A stretch of DNA of 49,187 nucleotides from Sulfolobales archaeon (GCA_026413885.1 JAOAKA010000007.1:1-49187), one strand, 5' to 3'; numbered from the stretch's first letter, positions 8,798 to 17,089 are shown. Notes: generated from the letters alone by a model not told the origin. Numbers and translations are program-made.

Positions 8798-8927
8798 CTA
8801 GCTTGGAATTTCTTGTGTGGAGGCTACTCCTTTCTAAAGTAACTGCATTAAATATCTACAACTTGTTTTAACATGATTAACGACTTCATAATAAGCATCT
8901 AGAAACTAGTGATCTGGTGGTCAAGGA

Positions 8928-9824
8928 ATAGGCGTCTCGATACTGGTTGTTGGATTTGGTTCTGTTGGTTCTCTCATAGTATATGCTCTAAATCAAGTAG
9001 GTATTCAACCATCTGTAGTCACTAGGTCTGCACTCAGAAGTAGAGTACTTAGAACTCCAAGTGAGATTTCTGTAGAACTGAAAGCTGAGTTCACTCGGTG
9101 GGAGAATTTAGGTAGCTACTGGGACTACGTCTTAGTTACTACTAAAGCTTACGATGCCCTCAACATAGTGCGTAAGCTGCGCGACATAAGCTTCAGATTA
9201 GCTGTCTTTACGCAAAACGGTCTGGGGGTGTTGGAAGCAGCTGAAGAAGCTTTAGGGAGAAACTCTGTTGCTCAGCTGGTTCTAAATCAAGGTATCTTCT
9301 ATGATGACGAGCTAAGAGAGTTTGTCTGGGTTGGAGGCTCGAGAAGCTATCTAGGTATGAAGAAAAAGTCTCAGAGTGCTCTCTACGAGTTAGCAGAGTA
9401 TCTCCGAGTTCTCGATGTAGTAGTTGTAGATGACATCGAGCCGTATAGATGGCTTAAGCTAGCTGTTAACGCAGCTATAAACACTCTCACAGCAATTCTA
9501 AGAGTTCCAAACGGTTTTCTAGTGAAGACTGTGGAGTTAGCGGATATAGTGAGGAAAGTAGCTAGGGAGGTTTCCGAAGTAGCTGGAAAGCTCGGTATAG
9601 ATCTTCCCTCAGACCCCGCAGCCGAGGTTTTTAGAGTAGCTGAGAAAACCGCCGGCAATATATCGTCTACACTAGCAGACATAAGAAAGTGTAGGAAAAC
9701 TGAGGTAGATTTCATAAACGGAGCTATTGTAGAACTCGGTAGAAAGCTATTGATTCCAACACCCTACAACGAGCTTCTATATTCTCTAGTTAAGAGTTTA
9801 GAGCTGGTGTGTGGAAGTGTCTAA
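8928..9824 (+). CDS. panE: 2-dehydropantoate 2-reductase (ketopantoate reductase)
   Basis: NADPH-dependent reduction of ketopantoate to pantoate for CoA synthesis. The Rossmann motif GFGSVGS, TTKAYD with the catalytic-type lysine, QNGLG and the C-terminal KLAVNAAINTLTAI are all present. The frame has no ATG, GTG or TTG before the Rossmann strand; the last upstream stop is the TGA at 8910. Candidates are ATA at 8928, eight bases after GGTG (8916-8919), or CTG at 8943 just before VVGFG. I use 8928 as the outer limit; from 8943 it would be 293 residues, normal for PanE. It overlaps panB by 14 bases. The first conventional start, GTG 9168, would cut away the whole NADPH-binding fold and must be wrong. 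Confidence 0.85.
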   Translation: MGVSILVVGFGSVGSLIVYALNQVGIQPSVVTRSALRSRVLRTPSEISVELKAEFTRWENLGSYWDYVLVTTKAYDALNIVRKLRDISFRLAVFTQNGLGVLEAAEEALGRNSVAQLVLNQGIFYDDELREFVWVGGSRSYLGMKKKSQSALYELAEYLRVLDVVVVDDIEPYRWLKLAVNAAINTLTAILRVPNGFLVKTVELADIVRKVAREVSEVAGKLGIDLPSDPAAEVFRVAEKTAGNISSTLADIRKCRKTEVDFINGAIVELGRKLLIPTPYNELLYSLVKSLELVCGSV

Positions 9825-10689
9825 AGAGAAGCTAACTCCATACCACTTCATAAAGCTCAAGAGGGAGGGCAGGAAGATCGTGATGGTTACTGCTTACGAG
9901 TACGTACATGCTAAACTAGCTGATGAAGTCGGTATTGATGGAGTACTCGTAGGGGATTCTTTAGGTATGGTGATTATGGGCTATAGATCGACACTCCCAG
10001 TAAGCTTCCGTGAAGTAGCTCACCACCTCAAAGCAGTTCTATCGGCTAGTCCTAGAGCTCTAGTAGTTGCTGACATGCCATTTCTAACCTACGAAGTAAG
10101 TCGTGAGGAAGCAGTGAGAAACGCCGGTAGGTACATAAAGATGGGTGCTGACGCAGTCAAGATCGAGGGAGGTGTTGAGGTAGTAGATAAAGTTGAAGCT
10201 ATGGTTAAAGCCGGCATTCCGGTTATGGGGCACGTTGGGCTCAATCCGCAGAGATATCTCGTGCTAGGTATGAGGGTGAGAGGTAAGACAGCTGAAGATG
10301 GAGTAAAGCTATATGAAGACTCTAAAGCTCTAGAGGAAGCTGGGGTGTTCTCGATTGTAATAGAGTTTACTACAGCTGAAGTAGCTGCGGAAGTAACGAA
10401 GCTACTGAGAGTGCCTACTATATGTATAGGTGCTGGACCGTACTGCGATGGACAGATACTAGTATTTCACGACTTAGTTGGTTTAAATATAGCTCCACCA
10501 CCATTCGTTAAGAAGTACACAGATGGATACGAGGTATTCAGAAGTGCTTTAAGGTCTTACACTGAGGAAGTTAGGTCTGGAGTTTTTCCAGATGAGAAGC
10601 ACTTCTTCAAGATGGTTCCTGAAGAATTAAAGAGATTCGTAGAGCAGGTAAGTAAAAGAAGAGCTGCTACTTCTGAGAGGACTCCTTAA
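9811..10689 (+). CDS. panB: 3-methyl-2-oxobutanoate hydroxymethyltransferase
   Basis: 292 residues. It makes ketopantoate from 2-oxoisovalerate with a methylene-tetrahydropterin-type donor. Typical motifs are VMVTAYEYVHAKLADE, GVLVGDSLGMV (metal-binding Asp), VVADMPFLTYE, AVKIEGG, MGHVGLNPQ and CIGAGPYCDGQILVFHD. GTG start at 9811 inside the end of panE (GTG 9817 possible), so the two genes are coupled and perform successive steps. The 3' end overlaps the convergent tetraether-synthase-like gene by 23 bases. Confidence 0.95.
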   Translation: MEVSKEKLTPYHFIKLKREGRKIVMVTAYEYVHAKLADEVGIDGVLVGDSLGMVIMGYRSTLPVSFREVAHHLKAVLSASPRALVVADMPFLTYEVSREEAVRNAGRYIKMGADAVKIEGGVEVVDKVEAMVKAGIPVMGHVGLNPQRYLVLGMRVRGKTAEDGVKLYEDSKALEEAGVFSIVIEFTTAEVAAEVTKLLRVPTICIGAGPYCDGQILVFHDLVGLNIAPPPFVKKYTDGYEVFRSALRSYTEEVRSGVFPDEKHFFKMVPEELKRFVEQVSKRRAATSERTP

Positions 10690-12457
10690 TCCATGGATAT
10701 AGATCTACCCACTTACGTAGCCACGGTCTGTACGCTTTAATGTAGGGTTCCCCAGTGGTTAACCTCTTTATTAATTCCGCGCTTCTCCTATACTTAATTA
10801 ACTCTAGTGAGTCACTTCCCATTTTAGCTTTCCACTCATCTAGAGGCACCATATACTTCTTTTGTACATAGTCTCTATATACATCACTCATAACGTTGAA
10901 TGTACAGAACGGTATTACTCTACCGTCAGGCATTAAGTAGTGTACGTTACACCTCATAACTCTCTCTACATCGTAGTTGTAGAGATCCATGAAGTGCATC
11001 ATTCCAAGAAACAGCATTCTGTAGTGCCACTCACCGAGAGCTTCGTAAGACCTCTTTATGAATATGTTAGCGAGAATCTTTGGTAGAACGCTTCTGAGCT
11101 CTCTAGGCACCTCACTCCATTTTACGTACTTAGAGATGAGGTTAGCTATAAGCTTCAACCCGACTATAGACCTCATTCTGCCTTCTCGCAGTTCCTCAGA
11201 TTTCTCAGCTAGGTAGTCGAGGAAACCGTATATATCTATAAACCTAGTTATCGGTATGAATTCTACTTCAGCTGTATCTCTATCTATAACTCTAGTGTAT
11301 ACGTAGGTAGCTACACCGCAGTGTGGGTGATTGGCCATCTCGAACTTAAACTCTCCAGCTAAACTCTCTATGAACTCAGATATTGGAACAGATGCTGGAA
11401 CCGGGAACCAGTCATCTCTCTTAATCTGTCCGTTAGTCTGCTCTTCAATTATTCTTACAGCATCAGATATCGTTATTCTGAGTTTTTCTCGCTCAGCTCT
11501 CTTAATCATCCCAGTCAGTGAGATAGGCTGGAAGTTTACTCCGCGAACTATATCTTGGTTTAGAGCCGCAAATTTAACTATGTCACCGAGTTCATCGATA
11601 TTCACACCTCTTATTATTACTGGTACGAGAACTACACTAGTCATATCACCAGCTCTAAATACTTCTAGAGCGTAGGGGGCTTCCCAGTGATTCTTAGGGT
11701 TAGCTCTAGGTGAAACACCATCGAAGCTCATATAGACTGTGTTAACACCTCTAGATCTAAGGTCGCGAGCATATGAAGCAGCTGAGTCTAGACCTCTCTC
11801 TAAGTATAGTTTCGCGAACTTTATTGCGTGTGTGTTGAGCTGCACGTGTTTAACATTCATATTCTTAAGTAGACTCACTATCTCCGGTAGGTCTTCTCTA
11901 ACTGTTGGTTCTCCCCCAGTTATCTGTATTACTGGAGCTACCCTCTGTTTAAGTAGTTGTTCAACCATGTGCTTAACCTGGTTTAAATCTGGTTCATATA
12001 CGAATCCACTCTTCTCAGCGTAGAAGAAGCAGAACCAGCAATCGAGGTCACATCTATTTGTTGCGACTAAGTTAGCTATAGCAGTGTGACTCATGTGAAT
12101 AGGGCAGAGACCACAGCTGTATGGACAGGGAGCTGTGAGATCTGTGTAGACATATCTAGGGCCTCTACCGTCTACAAAAAACTTCTCTAAGCGTTTAGCG
12201 TACTCAGAGTCTCCTTGATAGATATCTTCTATCTCACCGTGTTCTGGACAGACTTTTCTAATAAACCACTTCCCATCTCTCTCGATTACGAGAGCTGGGA
12301 GGAGAGCATTACAGTAGGGACAGACCGAGTTAGTGTGTCTTACGAGTTTCTCACCGCTCTTAAGCCTCGGCAGTGGACCGCCGACTCTTATCACTCTATC
12401 GGCGATCCTGATGACTCCCTCACCAGCGGAGAACTCTGATGCTCTTATTACACCCAT
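10667..12457 (-). CDS. tes: Radical SAM protein of the tetraether lipid synthase (Tes) type
   Basis: 596 residues. Three cysteine regions are visible in order: a rubredoxin-like knuckle (C46-x2-C49, then CPEHG at C70), CPYSCGLCPIH (C111, C115, C118), and the radical SAM motif CDLDCWFC (C136-x3-C140-x2-C143) after VATNRC. ITGGEPTVREDLPEIV follows. This combination is that of MJ0619/MA_1486-like proteins, shown to join archaeol tails into membrane-spanning tetraethers by radical C-C coupling at the membrane. The C-terminal cysteines (YLMPDGRVIPFCTF) fit further clusters. It diverges from a PadR regulator across a 161-base gap with an inverted repeat. Other radical SAM relatives share parts of the pattern, so the exact reaction is an inference. 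Confidence 0.8.
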   Translation of the reverse strand: MGVIRASEFSAGEGVIRIADRVIRVGGPLPRLKSGEKLVRHTNSVCPYCNALLPALVIERDGKWFIRKVCPEHGEIEDIYQGDSEYAKRLEKFFVDGRGPRYVYTDLTAPCPYSCGLCPIHMSHTAIANLVATNRCDLDCWFCFFYAEKSGFVYEPDLNQVKHMVEQLLKQRVAPVIQITGGEPTVREDLPEIVSLLKNMNVKHVQLNTHAIKFAKLYLERGLDSAASYARDLRSRGVNTVYMSFDGVSPRANPKNHWEAPYALEVFRAGDMTSVVLVPVIIRGVNIDELGDIVKFAALNQDIVRGVNFQPISLTGMIKRAEREKLRITISDAVRIIEEQTNGQIKRDDWFPVPASVPISEFIESLAGEFKFEMANHPHCGVATYVYTRVIDRDTAEVEFIPITRFIDIYGFLDYLAEKSEELREGRMRSIVGLKLIANLISKYVKWSEVPRELRSVLPKILANIFIKRSYEALGEWHYRMLFLGMMHFMDLYNYDVERVMRCNVHYLMPDGRVIPFCTFNVMSDVYRDYVQKKYMVPLDEWKAKMGSDSLELIKYRRSAELIKRLTTGEPYIKAYRPWLRKWVDLYPWIKESSQK

Positions 12458-12504
12458 GTGAGACCACTAAATATAATTAACTCCGTTAAAAATAAAAGCT
12501 AACT

Positions 12505-12539
12505 ATGAGTAGAAAACCTATTAACAAAGTCTTACTCAT
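12505..12539. promoter_or_regulatory. Inverted repeat between tes and the PadR gene, possible operator
   Basis: ATGAGTA at 12505-12511 and its exact complement TACTCAT at 12533-12539, 21 bases apart. It lies just outside an AT-rich box (near 12493-12503) that could serve the leftward gene. A dimeric winged-helix regulator such as the adjacent PadR could bind it; this is inferred from position only. Confidence 0.35.
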
Positions 12540-12576
12540 GAATAGTGTTGAAGTAATTAAGCAATATACTTAACTA

Positions 12577-12592
12577 AAATATTTATTATATC
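12577..12592 (+). promoter_or_regulatory. TATA-like box for the PadR gene
   Basis: AAATATTTATTATATC, centred near 12585, predicts a transcript start near 12611 and a short leader containing GGGAG before the ATG at 12619. Confidence 0.45.
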
Positions 12593-12618
12593 TAGTAACT
12601 TACCTACTGGGAGTAAAA

Positions 12619-13020
12619 ATGTGTGGAGAACGTGGAGAGGCAGAAGAGCGTGAGGAGTTCTGTACGCATCATGAAAAACATCATAGACATCACTACCACT
12701 GGCACCACCACAAACACTTACCAGTGAGAGGATTACTTCACTTACTGCTTCTTAAATTACTCGATGAGAAACCTCTACATGGAAGTGAAGTTAGAGAGAT
12801 ATTGAAGAGTAGGTTGAATCTCGATATTCCGAGTTCAGCTATTTACACAATACTCTCAATACTCGAAGAGAAGGGGATGGTGATCTCTAAGTGGGAGACT
12901 GCGGAGAGAGGAGCCGCTAGAAAACTATACAGTATCACTGAGTACGGAGTTGAATATCTGAAAGAAGGAGTAGAGGAGCTAAAGAGATTTAAGAAGATAC
13001 TTGAGTTTCTAACTTCGTAA
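12619..13020 (+). CDS. PadR-family transcriptional regulator with histidine-rich N-terminus
   Basis: 133 residues. Residues 36-115 are a PadR winged helix: LLHLLLLKLLDEKPLHGSEV, then SSAIYTILSILEEKGMVISKW and RKLYSITEYGVEYL. The last 15 residues form the dimer helix. Before it, residues 17-33 contain eleven histidines in seventeen positions, with cysteines at 2 and 15, a tail not normal for PadR and well suited to bind Ni, Zn, Cu or Co. ATG at 12619 with GGGAG nine bases upstream. It is divergent from tes, so it may control tes, itself, or both; a metal-responsive switch is inference. Confidence 0.88.
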   Translation: MCGERGEAEEREEFCTHHEKHHRHHYHWHHHKHLPVRGLLHLLLLKLLDEKPLHGSEVREILKSRLNLDIPSSAIYTILSILEEKGMVISKWETAERGAARKLYSITEYGVEYLKEGVEELKRFKKILEFLTS

Positions 13021-13044
13021 ATTCAGTTCTTTTTCCTAATCTAC

Positions 13045-14100
13045 TTACTGAGAGCAGGTCTTAGAGATTTTTAATCCGTATATGTACTTGTGGGGGGCGT
13101 ACTCCAGCACTCTTCTAACTTCCAGTAGTTTAACTCCTTCTGGAAGTCTTGGGGTATGTAGTTCCTCACCACCTATTGAGTATAGATGTATAGTGCCTCT
13201 ACAGCTAACTACTCTGAGGACTGAGTCTAGGTATTCGAAAGACCTATGTGGTAGGTCTACTATAGCTCTATTAAAGTAGTTCTCTTCAGCTAGATCTAGG
13301 AAGTCTTCTACTCTCGAGAAAACCGGCACTATTCTTCCCTTGAGCTTATTTAAACCTATAGACTTAGCTAGATAGATTGAAGCCCACGGATTAGAGTCTA
13401 CAGCAAAACATGTCGCAGACCTCTTTAACGCAATATGTAGTGAGTAGGGACCGACACCAGAGAAGAGATCTAGAACTACTTCACTATCTCCTACTTCTTC
13501 AGAAACTCTCCAGTGCTCGTAAGAAAGTGTGGGATTGAAGTACACTTTCTCTACATCTAGAGCTATCTTCACTCCATACTCTACATGTATCGTCTCTGTT
13601 ACATCCTCACCCCAGATCTTCCTTAATTTCCTAACTCTGAACTCTCCCTCAGTTGTGAGTGAAGTATATACAGCTCTCACATTCGGTGATACTCTAGCTA
13701 TAGCTTCACCTACTACTGAACCGTAACCTACTAAATCTTCCGGAAGATGAATTATAGCTATACAACCAATATGCTGATAAGACCTCGGAACTCTTTCTAA
13801 GACGTCCCCGGGGAGAACGCCCCTGAGGAAGTCGGTGAATTTCATCCCTCTAGAGCTAACTTTAAATACATCTACACACGGCTTAGACGGAATTCCACCG
13901 TTTTTAAGCAAATCTACAGCAGTTTTAGAAAAACTGCTGTGTATAGGTATTCTAACTACTTCACTAACTCTATCAATCTTAGCAGCAGCATTCGGCAGCA
14001 GGATTCCAAGGCTTCGAAGCATATTCAAAGCCTTCTCGGCATAGAATTTCTCTACTTCAACACACTCAGTTAATCTACCTGCTTCACTTATTTCAAACAC
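13045..14100 (-). CDS. trm5: tRNA (guanine-N1)-methyltransferase, Trm5/Taw family
   Basis: 351 residues. The class I SAM site is LDLFSGVGPYSLHIA near 210-223, preceded by the family signature YFNPTLSYEHWR, and followed by the motif IV-like VDLPHRSFEYLD (NLP in most Trm5). These proteins methylate G37 of tRNA, or act in wyosine side-chain steps (Taw2 transfers aminocarboxypropyl). The conserved asparagine of NPPY/NLP is Asp here, so the exact modification is uncertain. The N-terminal 110 residues fit the D1/D2 tRNA-binding region. GTG start at 14100 after TTTGGTAG. Confidence 0.8.
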   Translation of the reverse strand: MFEISEAGRLTECVEVEKFYAEKALNMLRSLGILLPNAAAKIDRVSEVVRIPIHSSFSKTAVDLLKNGGIPSKPCVDVFKVSSRGMKFTDFLRGVLPGDVLERVPRSYQHIGCIAIIHLPEDLVGYGSVVGEAIARVSPNVRAVYTSLTTEGEFRVRKLRKIWGEDVTETIHVEYGVKIALDVEKVYFNPTLSYEHWRVSEEVGDSEVVLDLFSGVGPYSLHIALKRSATCFAVDSNPWASIYLAKSIGLNKLKGRIVPVFSRVEDFLDLAEENYFNRAIVDLPHRSFEYLDSVLRVVSCRGTIHLYSIGGEELHTPRLPEGVKLLEVRRVLEYAPHKYIYGLKISKTCSQ

Positions 14101-14196
14101 CTACCAAACAGCGAAATAGGCAGTAGCTTAAAGATTTAGAACTCGCAAGCTGTTATATCGTAAAGTAGCTAGTGAGACCAGTACTACCTACTAAGT

Positions 14197-14206
14197 CTAT
14201 ATAAGG
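14197..14206 (+). promoter_or_regulatory. TATA-like box in the gap before NAD kinase
   Basis: TCTATATAAGG-type box. A start about 26 bases later would fall near 14228, more than 200 bases before the NAD kinase start, so the transcript begins with a long untranslated leader or a separate small RNA. Confidence 0.4.
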
Positions 14207-14225
14207 CACCGCCGTGATCTAATTT

Positions 14226-14300
14226 CGATGATGGAGCTGTGCGAGCTGAATCTCGAGGGGGACTAAGTCTAGAGTTCTCATCTAGACCTCTAATACCTCA
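14226..14300 (+). ncRNA. Candidate small RNA or structured leader
   Basis: Begins where the TATA box at 14197 predicts transcription. It holds a C-box-like ATGATGG, an 11-base spacer and CTGA (D-box-like), then a perfect seven-pair hairpin, GTCTAGA at 14267-14273 with TCTAGAC at 14281-14287. The C-box is imperfect and no second C'/D pair is clear, so a C/D guide RNA is not proven; it may simply be the 5' leader of the NAD kinase gene. The remaining bases to 14431 hold no open frame I can support. Confidence 0.25.
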
Positions 14301-14431
14301 CTTCGAGATGACTCAAGTAGAAGTTACAAGCTCTGAATATGAGGGAGGCCCACCGAGTTATAGTAGAAAATACTCACAACTCAAACTAGAGCGGGGTTGA
14401 AGCTCTGGATAGTACCACAGGTGTTAGAACA

Positions 14432-15271
14432 CTGGGAGTTGTACCTAAGCTAGGTAGCCCCGAAGCTCTAGCATTATCTCTTAAACTGGCTGACTACGCT
14501 GAGCGCCAAGGTCTGAAGACATACATGGACTCACGTGCTAGAGGGTCGGTAGACTGGTTACGCTACTTTATTCTGGGAGTAGATGAAGTAGGTGTAATTG
14601 CGGTAGTAGGTGGTGACGGCACGATATTGAGAACCACACACTTACTTAAAGATGCTGATACACCAGTAATGACGATTAGGTATGGAAAGAGGGGGTTTCT
14701 AGCAGATGTGCCACCACATGACTACGCACTAGCTATAGATAGACTATTGAGTGGGAGGTACGTACTACACGAGTACATGAGACTACTAGTTCAAGCTGAA
14801 GGTGTTAGTGACGCGCCTTACGCACTCAATGACGCAGTATTGATTACGTCATCAGAATTTAGAGGTAAGGTATGTAGACTTAGAGTCATGAAGCACCACC
14901 AAGGAGGTGTGCCGGAGAGAGTACTAGGTGCAGTAGGTGATGGTGTTATAGTAGCTACTCCAGTAGGCTCAACAGCTTATAGCTTAGCTGCTGGAGGTCC
15001 CATAGTAGACCCACTGATGAAGGCTATAATCATCACACCTCTAGCCCCTATATCACTATGCTCGAAACCGGTGGTCTTACCAGATGACGTAAAGATAATA
15101 ATCGAGATAAGAAGAGATTCCTATCCAGTAGAGCTATACGTAGACGGAATTCTCGTCTCGAGACTTGAGCCAGGTATTTCAGCGTCCGTCTCTAGAGCAC
15201 CTAAGCCCGCTAGAATTGTTAGATTCTTTGCTGAAGACTACTACTCCAAGGTATTTGAGAGATGTCTATAA
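14432..15271 (+). CDS. nadK: NAD kinase (ATP-NAD/polyphosphate kinase)
   Basis: Phosphorylates NAD to NADP. The motifs GGDGTILRT, LNDAVLI, GDGVIVATPVGSTAYSLAAGG are complete. Homology starts before the first ATG (14525): the in-frame segment LGVVPKLGSPEALALSLKL is the expected first strand and helix of the fold. No ATG, GTG or TTG exists in that frame back to the TAG stop, but a CTG at 14432 lies eight bases after GGTG (14420-14423), giving 279 residues, the usual length. The 3' end overlaps nob1 by ten bases. Confidence 0.9.
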   Translation: MGVVPKLGSPEALALSLKLADYAERQGLKTYMDSRARGSVDWLRYFILGVDEVGVIAVVGGDGTILRTTHLLKDADTPVMTIRYGKRGFLADVPPHDYALAIDRLLSGRYVLHEYMRLLVQAEGVSDAPYALNDAVLITSSEFRGKVCRLRVMKHHQGGVPERVLGAVGDGVIVATPVGSTAYSLAAGGPIVDPLMKAIIITPLAPISLCSKPVVLPDDVKIIIEIRRDSYPVELYVDGILVSRLEPGISASVSRAPKPARIVRFFAEDYYSKVFERCL

Positions 15272-15765
15272 ACTGTGGTAAGAGCACTATAGTGTTAGAT
15301 TCGGCTGCTATGTTCGCTGGGATAGAGCTTAGCTACGGAATCTTCTACACGACAGAGGGAGTTCTAAGTGAAGTACTCGATATCAATAGCAGAATGCGTT
15401 TGGAGTTCGCTATAGCTTCCGGAAAGATCGCAGTAATTACACCACCTAGAGACTACGTAGCGATAGTGAAGTCTGTAGCTAGAGAACTCGGTGTTCTAAG
15501 AGAGCTCTCGAACGTCGATATAGAAGTTCTAGCTCTCGCGAGCTACGTCAAGAAAGCTTGCGGTAGCTCTATACTCTACACAGACGATAGATTAGTTCAA
15601 GACGTCGCAATAGCTCTAGGTATCGAAGTGAGGGGAGTCAAGTACATAGAGAAGAATAGATTGAGCAGCTACTCATATAGATGTAGAAGCTGTGGTCTCA
15701 GGAGCAGCTTCCCCGGGACCTGCCCGCGATGCGGTACCACACTAGAGCTGGAAGTTTCTAGATAG
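15262..15765 (+). CDS. nob1: Nob1 endonuclease (PIN domain plus zinc ribbon)
   Basis: 167 residues. PIN-domain acidic residues are visible at D13 (VLDSAAM), E32 region (TTEGVLSEV), D86 region (NVDIEVLALA) and LYTDDRLVQD. The C-terminal zinc ribbon has CRSCG and CPRCG. Nob1 cuts the 3' end of pre-16S rRNA in late small-subunit maturation. ATG at 15262 overlaps the NAD kinase end; the pair is probably one transcript. The gene runs convergently into the archaemetzincin gene with an eight-base overlap. Confidence 0.9.
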   Translation: MSINCGKSTIVLDSAAMFAGIELSYGIFYTTEGVLSEVLDINSRMRLEFAIASGKIAVITPPRDYVAIVKSVARELGVLRELSNVDIEVLALASYVKKACGSSILYTDDRLVQDVAIALGIEVRGVKYIEKNRLSSYSYRCRSCGLRSSFPGTCPRCGTTLELEVSR

Positions 15766-16249
15766 CGAATTCACCAGAAACCTCGATACCGAGCTCACCG
15801 AGTTTTCTAACACAACTACGGCAGAAAGCACGCGACTTCACATCAACTTCAAAAACACTGTTGCTAAAACTCATAACGCATTTTCTGTTTCTACAGTGTT
15901 TTAATCCGAAGACGTGTCCAAGTTCGTGAAGTACTTCCTTAACTACTCTCTCGACGTAGTTAGCTCTATCGGTCCACTGTCTCAGTCTCCTCAGGAAGAC
16001 TGTTGCTACTCCTAGACTAGGTGCCGCTAGACCAAACACAAAGTTAAGTCCTGGGACATATGCGTCAGCATCAGCTACTAATAGTCCTATAGCACGCTCA
16101 CTTTTACGATAAGCAACTAATCTAGCAACGGCTTCAGCGAGATATTGTCTTCTAGTGGAGTCTAGTATCTCTTCTGGTATAGCTAGATGTCCAGCTAGGC
16201 GAACTTCGAAGCCTAGAGCTCTCGGTATGAACTCCTCCAACGACCTCAC
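15758..16249 (-). CDS. amzA: Archaemetzincin metalloprotease
   Basis: 163 residues from a GTG at 16249. The metzincin zinc site HELGHVFGLKH is followed by the family's second zinc site: C just after that H, then C-V-M with the Met-turn, and CRSC. The protease function and substrates are unknown for archaea. Family members are usually about 180-190 residues: the open frame continues upstream with a plausible first beta strand (YKLVELYVFEYVESD) but offers no ATG, GTG, TTG or CTG, so the true start is unclear and may be non-standard. Confidence 0.88.
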   Translation of the reverse strand: MRSLEEFIPRALGFEVRLAGHLAIPEEILDSTRRQYLAEAVARLVAYRKSERAIGLLVADADAYVPGLNFVFGLAAPSLGVATVFLRRLRQWTDRANYVERVVKEVLHELGHVFGLKHCRNRKCVMSFSNSVFEVDVKSRAFCRSCVRKLGELGIEVSGEFAI

Positions 16250-16318
16250 TACATCACTTTCTACATACTCAAATACATAGAGCTCAACTAGCTTATACGC
16301 GCTAACCCCACGCGAATA

Positions 16319-16330
16319 TCTTATAAAATG
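16319..16330 (+). promoter_or_regulatory. Promoter of the antiporter-hydrogenase cluster
   Basis: TCTTATAAAATG. Centre near 16324 predicts a start near 16350, a few bases before the ATG at 16357. On the other strand the same box could drive the archaemetzincin gene. Confidence 0.55.
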
Positions 16331-16356
16331 AAATAACTAAGTTAGCGAGAGGCTTT

Positions 16357-16722
16357 ATGTCCACTCAACCAGGTTTCAGCTATAACTTCTTTAAAGCTTA
16401 TATGTCTAGGGCTACACTCGAGTTCGGTAGTTTAAGCATGGATATAGAAGCTTTAGTTTCATCAATACTGACGATACTCATTCCTCTATACATCACGTCG
16501 TTTCTCCTCTACGTAGTTCGAGTAGTTAAGGGACCAACTCTACCGGATAGAGTGTTAGCTATAGATTCTCTAGGATACGATCTAGCAGCTTTCATGGTAG
16601 TTCTCTCCATATTAGTCAGATCCCCACTCATGGTGGTATCTGGACTAGCTCTAGCTCTATGGGTTTACGCACTCGATATCTACGTAGCTAAGTACCTAGA
16701 GGCCGGAGAGATGGGTGATTGA
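16357..16722 (+). CDS. mnhF: Mrp/Mbh antiporter subunit F
   Basis: 121 residues, three hydrophobic helices. VVKGPTLPDRVLAIDSLG is the family signature. Members are usually about 90 residues; here 27 residues precede the usual start, which would be the ATG at 16438. The outer ATG at 16357 fits a nearly leaderless transcript from the TATA box at 16319, so both are possible. It opens the membrane ion-transport module of the hydrogenase and overlaps the G subunit by eight bases. Confidence 0.9.
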   Translation: MSTQPGFSYNFFKAYMSRATLEFGSLSMDIEALVSSILTILIPLYITSFLLYVVRVVKGPTLPDRVLAIDSLGYDLAAFMVVLSILVRSPLMVVSGLALALWVYALDIYVAKYLEAGEMGD

Positions 16723-17089
16723 GTTGATCGACCTCGCTCTAGTTCTAGCTGGACTAGCGCTCATAGCTATCGGAGTTTTCTACGACTTTATCGGAGCTAT
16801 AGGACTATTGAGACTCCCCAATTTCTACACGAGGCTTCACGCAGCTACAGCTGGTGCTATAGGTGGTGCTGTTGTTCCAATGATAGGTGCCGCCCTTGTA
16901 GCTCTAGGAGCCGAATACCTAGGGCCGCCCAGATTCTTTCTAGCTGGTGCTGCTTTTGCTAGTAGTATTCTACTCATGATACTGGCTCAAGCCGGTTCAC
17001 ACGCTCTCGCGAGAGCCGCATATATCTCTAGTGAAGCAGTAAGAGAACCAATCCTCTATGACGCACTCAGAGAGGAAGGTGGTGATTAG
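16715..17089 (+). CDS. mnhG: Mrp/Mbh antiporter subunit G
   Basis: 124 residues, three helices. IGLLRLPNFYTRLHAATAGAIGG is the PhaG/MnhG signature (shown here in part: LRLPNFYTRLHA). GTG start overlapping subunit F; its stop overlaps the GTG of the next gene by one base. Part of the sodium/proton translocating module. Confidence 0.92.
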   Translation: MIELIDLALVLAGLALIAIGVFYDFIGAIGLLRLPNFYTRLHAATAGAIGGAVVPMIGAALVALGAEYLGPPRFFLAGAAFASSILLMILAQAGSHALARAAYISSEAVREPILYDALREEGGD

